Assembly (NCBI RefSeq): GCF_004214935.1
Contig: NZ_SFCC01000003.1
Coordinates: 124,001 to 188,000 of the forward strand
Reading direction: 5' to 3'
Source of the DNA: Amycolatopsis suaedae
Lineage (GTDB): Bacteria > Actinomycetota > Actinomycetes > Mycobacteriales > Pseudonocardiaceae
DNA: 64,000 bases
Under the pieces are notes generated by a model, which had not been told where the DNA came from, did no database searches, and saw only the letters and a list, made by a program, of their open reading frames with translations. Shown here piece after piece: positions 62,501 to 64,000 of the stretch. Position numbers and translations under genes: made by a program. The first letter of the stretch is position 1. Every line of letters begins with the position of its first letter.

Positions 62501-62581
62501 CTGCTCCGCCACCGCGATCGGCTGGACCAGGCCCAGCGTCATGAGCACGGCCAGTACGACGACGAGAGGTGACCTGCGCAT
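59528..62581 (-). CDS. Secreted alpha-N-acetylglucosaminidase (GH89/NAGLU)
   Basis: A 1017-residue exported glycosidase. The signal peptide is MRRSPLVVVLAVLMTLGLVQ followed by PIAVAEQ. Residues about 30-700 are a NAGLU domain: RFALNDTNDGYTGPYWDWAR, then HGVNEVLVYAGQEAVYYDTF and GGTPYTFGSIPNFGGHTAIG. The C-terminal 250 residues are a beta-rich extension (VPPGATVEPLSPVPGQLPPG, then NGCVLTSDSDGDGKLDRV). It releases terminal alpha-linked N-acetylglucosamine. A DasR-like site lies just upstream. Its catalytic Glu residues were not located by me. Confidence 0.9.
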   Translation of the reverse strand: MRRSPLVVVLAVLMTLGLVQPIAVAEQAFDTGPAERALRRLVPGHADQVRLRAVPRAGASDTFRVHGRQGAIVVEGSSNAVLLAGFNAYLGEVGVNISWAGEQVRLPGRLPAPAAPISRTSDVPHRFALNDTNDGYTGPYWDWARWERELDVLALHGVNEVLVYAGQEAVYYDTFRRFGYSDTEIRAWIPVPAHQPWWLLQNMCCFPGGMSRQLIEQRAALGRRIVHRLRELGITPVLPGYFGTVPPSFADKNPGARVVPQGDWGGFRRPDWLDPRTAEFGRVAAAFYDTQRRRFGDSTMYKMDLLHEGGSPGDVPVPDAARAVERALRTARPGAIWVILGWQNNPRPEILGAVDRSRMLVVDGLSDRYPGLGRERDWGGTPYTFGSIPNFGGHTAIGANLTVWNERYWQWKNKPGSALAGIAYMPEAADNNPAAFDFFTSLAWRGGPADPGAWFDDWARRRYGGDDPNARAAWRAMLASAYAMPGDDRWSEPPDGLFGARPSLSADKASCCSPEHERYDTAVFDQALTALLAVRPELRDSEAYRYDLVDVARQVLSNRSRILLPRLEQAYQRGDRAGFAELSAAWLRWLDLLERVTSSQRDFLLGPWLEQARRWGRDSRERALLEYDVRSLLSVWGNRSSADEGLHDYANREWSGLISGLYRPRWERYLSELSSALEQNRPPRPIDWYAMEDAWARQHDRLPTRPTGDPHAAASAVLAELRGNVHQAELTGAAEPAAVEPGGSVVLTANLRNRNGFAPMTDVSVTPEVPPGATVEPLSPVPGQLPPGGRAEVRWRVTLPATAGGPVLDLGLRAGYRYAGAAGSVTASSPVLLANGVRPPLHTVSFNDAAFGQAGDVLAVHGGGADMWGGTNEFGAAYLPGGLTDGAAAEVTVAAQDRTGPWARAGLVVRDDLSHDGAAGYLNLAVTPSNGCVLTSDSDGDGKLDRVSTATGHTTPVRLRLVRAGNTYRAWCGAVEVGTATVPAAARQDVGAFMTAANGGSGRTGTARFTGFTVTAG

Positions 62582-62593
62582 GGGCGCCCCCAA

Positions 62594-62609
62594 TGTGGTC
62601 TAGACCGCT
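62594..62609. promoter_or_regulatory. DasR-like (dre) operator upstream of the GH89 gene
   Basis: TGTGGTCTAGACCGCT contains the perfect palindrome GGTCTAGACC and agrees with the DasR consensus ACTGGTCTAGACCACT at 13 of 16 positions. It lies 13-28 bp upstream of the GH89 start. DasR is the GntR repressor of N-acetylglucosamine and chitin use in actinomycetes, which fits a gene for an enzyme releasing GlcNAc. Confidence 0.75.
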
Positions 62610-62743
62610 GCCAGTCGCATCAGACTGCCAGTGGCCCTGCCGCCCAGTCAACGGTCCGGCTGCTCGAAACTGCTCGATTGACCCGGATATCGCAACACTT
62701 CGATCAGGTGGACTGGTGGGCCTCGTCCGGGCAGGATGCGGTC

Positions 62744-63388
62744 ATGGAACTGGTCGCGCTGCTGCCCGCCTTCGTCGTCGCGGTGGTCCTCATTTCGGCG
62801 TCGCCCGGCCCCGCGATGGCGTTGATCCTGCGCCGCGCGGCGGTGCGGGGGTTCTCCGGCGCGGTGCCGACGGTGCTCGGCCTGGAGGCGGGGCTGTACC
62901 TGTGGGCCCTGTTCGCGGGCGCGGGCCTGGCCGCCCTCGTCGCCGCGTCCGAGGTGGCGTTCCTCGTGTTGCGCATCGTCGGGGCGGGTTTCCTGCTGTA
63001 CCTGGGTTTCAAGGCGCTGCGCTCGGCCTGGCGCAGCCGCGGCGAGACGGCGGACGTGGCTGAGGAGCCGCCGGTGGCGTCCTCGCGGAGCTGGTGGAAG
63101 GCGTTCGGCGAGGGCGCGGTGGTGATGCTGGCCAACCCGAAGGCGGCTGCGTTCATGATCGCGTTCTATCCGCAGTTCGTGCCGGCGGGCTGGCCGCTGT
63201 TCACCACCACCGCGGTGCTGGCGTTGCTCCAGGTGGTCATCGAGGTCGTGCTCTATCTGACGCTCGCGGCGGCCGTCGGCCGCGCGGGCGGCTGGTTCCG
63301 CCGATCGAAGATCCGCCGCAGGCTGGACGCGATCAGCGGAACCGTGCTCGTCGGCCTCGGCGTGCGCATGGCCGCCGAGGGGCGTTGA
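62744..63388 (+). CDS. LysE-family exporter
   Basis: A 214-residue protein with six hydrophobic segments, of the LysE/RhtB amino-acid exporter family. The N-terminal ISASPGPAMALILRRAAVRG and the ANPKAAAFMIAFYPQFVPAG stretch are family-typical. ATG 62744 gives MELVALLPAF; the frame upstream to 62678 does not look coding. It is divergent from the GH89 gene, 162 bp away, in a gap that contains the DasR-like site. Confidence 0.9.
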   Translation: MELVALLPAFVVAVVLISASPGPAMALILRRAAVRGFSGAVPTVLGLEAGLYLWALFAGAGLAALVAASEVAFLVLRIVGAGFLLYLGFKALRSAWRSRGETADVAEEPPVASSRSWWKAFGEGAVVMLANPKAAAFMIAFYPQFVPAGWPLFTTTAVLALLQVVIEVVLYLTLAAAVGRAGGWFRRSKIRRRLDAISGTVLVGLGVRMAAEGR

Positions 63389-63404
63389 CCCACGAAGGCA
63401 TGAA

Positions 63405-63439
63405 AGTCGCCTTCGTTCGGTTCGGAGACGAAGGCGACT
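63405..63439 (+). terminator. Hairpin downstream of the LysE-type gene
   Basis: AGTCGCCTTCGT and its complement ACGAAGGCGACT form a perfect 12-bp stem with an 11-base loop. A third segment, ACGAAGGC (63392-63399), can pair with the same left arm, so two alternative hairpins are possible. It is 17 bp downstream of the LysE stop. Confidence 0.6.
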
Positions 63440-63450
63440 GTGGCACTAGA

Positions 63451-63537
63451 TCAGTAGTACTTCCACCACGTTGCGGACACCAAGGCGACGGCCGCCAGGA
63501 CGCTGAGCGCGGTGCAGTGTAAGAGGTATCGTTTCAC
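63451..63537 (-). CDS. Tiny membrane peptide (28 residues)
   Basis: GTG 63537 opens a 28-codon frame: KRYLLHCTALSVLAAVALVS, then ATWWKYY, and a TGA. It has basic residues at the front, a hydrophobic stretch and an aromatic end, as in single-pass membrane peptides or a leader. AAGGAAA lies about 7 bases upstream. Nothing similar is adjacent, and the size is below usual ORF cut-offs, so this is a moderate call. Confidence 0.45.
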   Translation of the reverse strand: MKRYLLHCTALSVLAAVALVSATWWKYY

Positions 63538-63673
63538 CGGGTTTCCTTGTGTGCGGGGTGATCGGGAAGATCAACGCCCGCGCAGCGTATTGGCCCGGTG
63601 CTATCTACGGCAAGCTATCTATAGCGACAACCTGTTATAACCGCACAAAGATCCCCCGTTAGTGGACCACTAC
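63538..63673. other. AT-rich intergenic segment with short direct repeats
   Basis: No gene is seen. The segment is the most AT-rich of the window, with direct repeats of GCTATCTA (63600-63607 and 63614-63621) and TTATAAC-like tracts. It probably holds promoters for the small peptide; it lies downstream of the TPR protein's stop. Confidence 0.4.
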
Positions 63674-64000
63674 TTAGAGTGAGTGTTCTACTGAGGGTGT
63701 GTTCGGGCGGCGGGCCGTCGGCAGGGCGGGATCGGAGCTGTCGTGATCACGCAGCCGTGCCTCCACCTGCTTGGCCCGGTGGTGTCGCTTGCGTGCCCGG
63801 TACAGGGCGGCCGCAGCCGTCCACTCCACACGGGCTTCGGCGAGGTCGCCCTGATCGGCGAGGACCTCCGCCAGCGTGCTTCGTGCCCTAGCCTGCCCGG
63901 TGGCGTTGCGGGCTTCGTTCGCTAGTTCCACCGCTCGTCGGGCGTATTCCAGCGCATCGGCTCGCGATCCTCGGGCCTGCGCCAGTCGGGCCATGACCGT
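63674..64000 (-). CDS. TPR-repeat protein, C-terminal part (runs off the right edge)
   Basis: The frame is open to the window end; 108 residues remain. It contains TPR-like helical repeats (ALEYARRAVELANEARNATG, then ARARSTLAEVLADQGDLAEA) and ends in a disordered tail. Such C-termini occur in AfsR/SARP-type and NB-ARC regulators as well as in plain TPR proteins. Only the C-terminus is visible, so the class is not determined. Confidence 0.6.
   Translation of the reverse strand, partial: TVMARLAQARGSRADALEYARRAVELANEARNATGQARARSTLAEVLADQGDLAEARVEWTAAAALYRARKRHHRAKQVEARLRDHDSSDPALPTARRPNTPSVEHSL

Noticed and set aside
1..64000. tRNA, rRNA, prophage, transposase and CRISPR features
   Set aside because: None was visible on either strand; no cloverleaf, integrase or intact transposase frame was found apart from the short OrfA-like coil in the Gre-like protein.

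Overview
The window is very GC-rich, with GC-biased third codon positions, many GTG starts, 4-bp stop/start overlaps (ATGA, GTGA), a Gre-like factor, an Asp23/AmaP envelope-stress operon, F420-type and P450 oxidoreductases and very many one-gene regulators. This points to a filamentous actinomycete of the Pseudonocardiales, most likely Amycolatopsis or a close relative. The genus is an inference; intergenic GTGAAGG...CCTTCAC hairpins of the kind seen here are, from memory, common in Amycolatopsis. No rRNA, tRNA, CRISPR array or intact insertion sequence was seen. The window looks like a chromosomal arm region of accessory metabolism.

Layout. 0-7.5 kb: the end of a TetR gene, two convergent paralogous ABC exporters of the TnrB2/TnrB3 type, a P450, and a TetR regulator carrying a second DNA-binding domain. 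7.5-14.5 kb: a Na+/H+ antiporter with a membrane partner, small membrane proteins, a clipped alpha/beta hydrolase, an OafA-like acyltransferase, an F420-type reductase and a small secreted protein. 14.8-24.4 kb: tautomerase, carboxymuconolactone decarboxylase-like protein with a divergent LysR, two S9 peptidases around an MFS pump, and a serine hydrolase. 24.5-27.6 kb: PucR and TetR regulators divergent from a deleted NmrA-like pseudogene.

27.6-35.0 kb is the most distinctive region: six minus-strand genes with overlaps or tiny gaps (CDP-alcohol phosphotransferase, CdsA-like cytidylyltransferase, acyltransferase with an extra membrane domain, an MFS-methyltransferase fusion, a P450 without the usual I-helix acid/alcohol pair, and an unrecognised 453-aa protein). 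It reads as one operon for making, modifying and exporting a lipid-linked or phospholipid-like product. 35.0-37.0 kb is a strip of decayed genes mixed with two intact HxlR regulators and a RidA gene.

37.7-40.8 kb: a PLP-dependent cysteine-synthase-like enzyme and the Asp23/AmaP operon. 41.5-50.8 kb: a membrane-fused iron-sulfur reductase with PadR, a TetR-controlled MFS pump plus FAD monooxygenase, a second PucR, and an amino-acid-oxidase-like protein overlapping a Gre-like protein. 50.8-56.1 kb: a two-component system, a CPBP membrane protein, and folE plus a FAD reductase divergent from a Cys-rich regulator. 56.1-64 kb: a repeat element, an MFS transporter overlapping a diguanylate cyclase, a GH89 alpha-N-acetylglucosaminidase behind a DasR-like site, a LysE-type exporter, a tiny membrane peptide and the end of a TPR protein.

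Two non-coding signals stand out. A sequence with the core GCCGGGAAGTCTGGTCGGC occurs three times (near 5.37, 11.36 and 11.50 kb), always pointing at a downstream gene 35-75 bp away. A 0.4-0.5 kb repeat element built from hairpin ends and 21-bp units occurs twice (40.95-41.38 and 56.15-56.65 kb).
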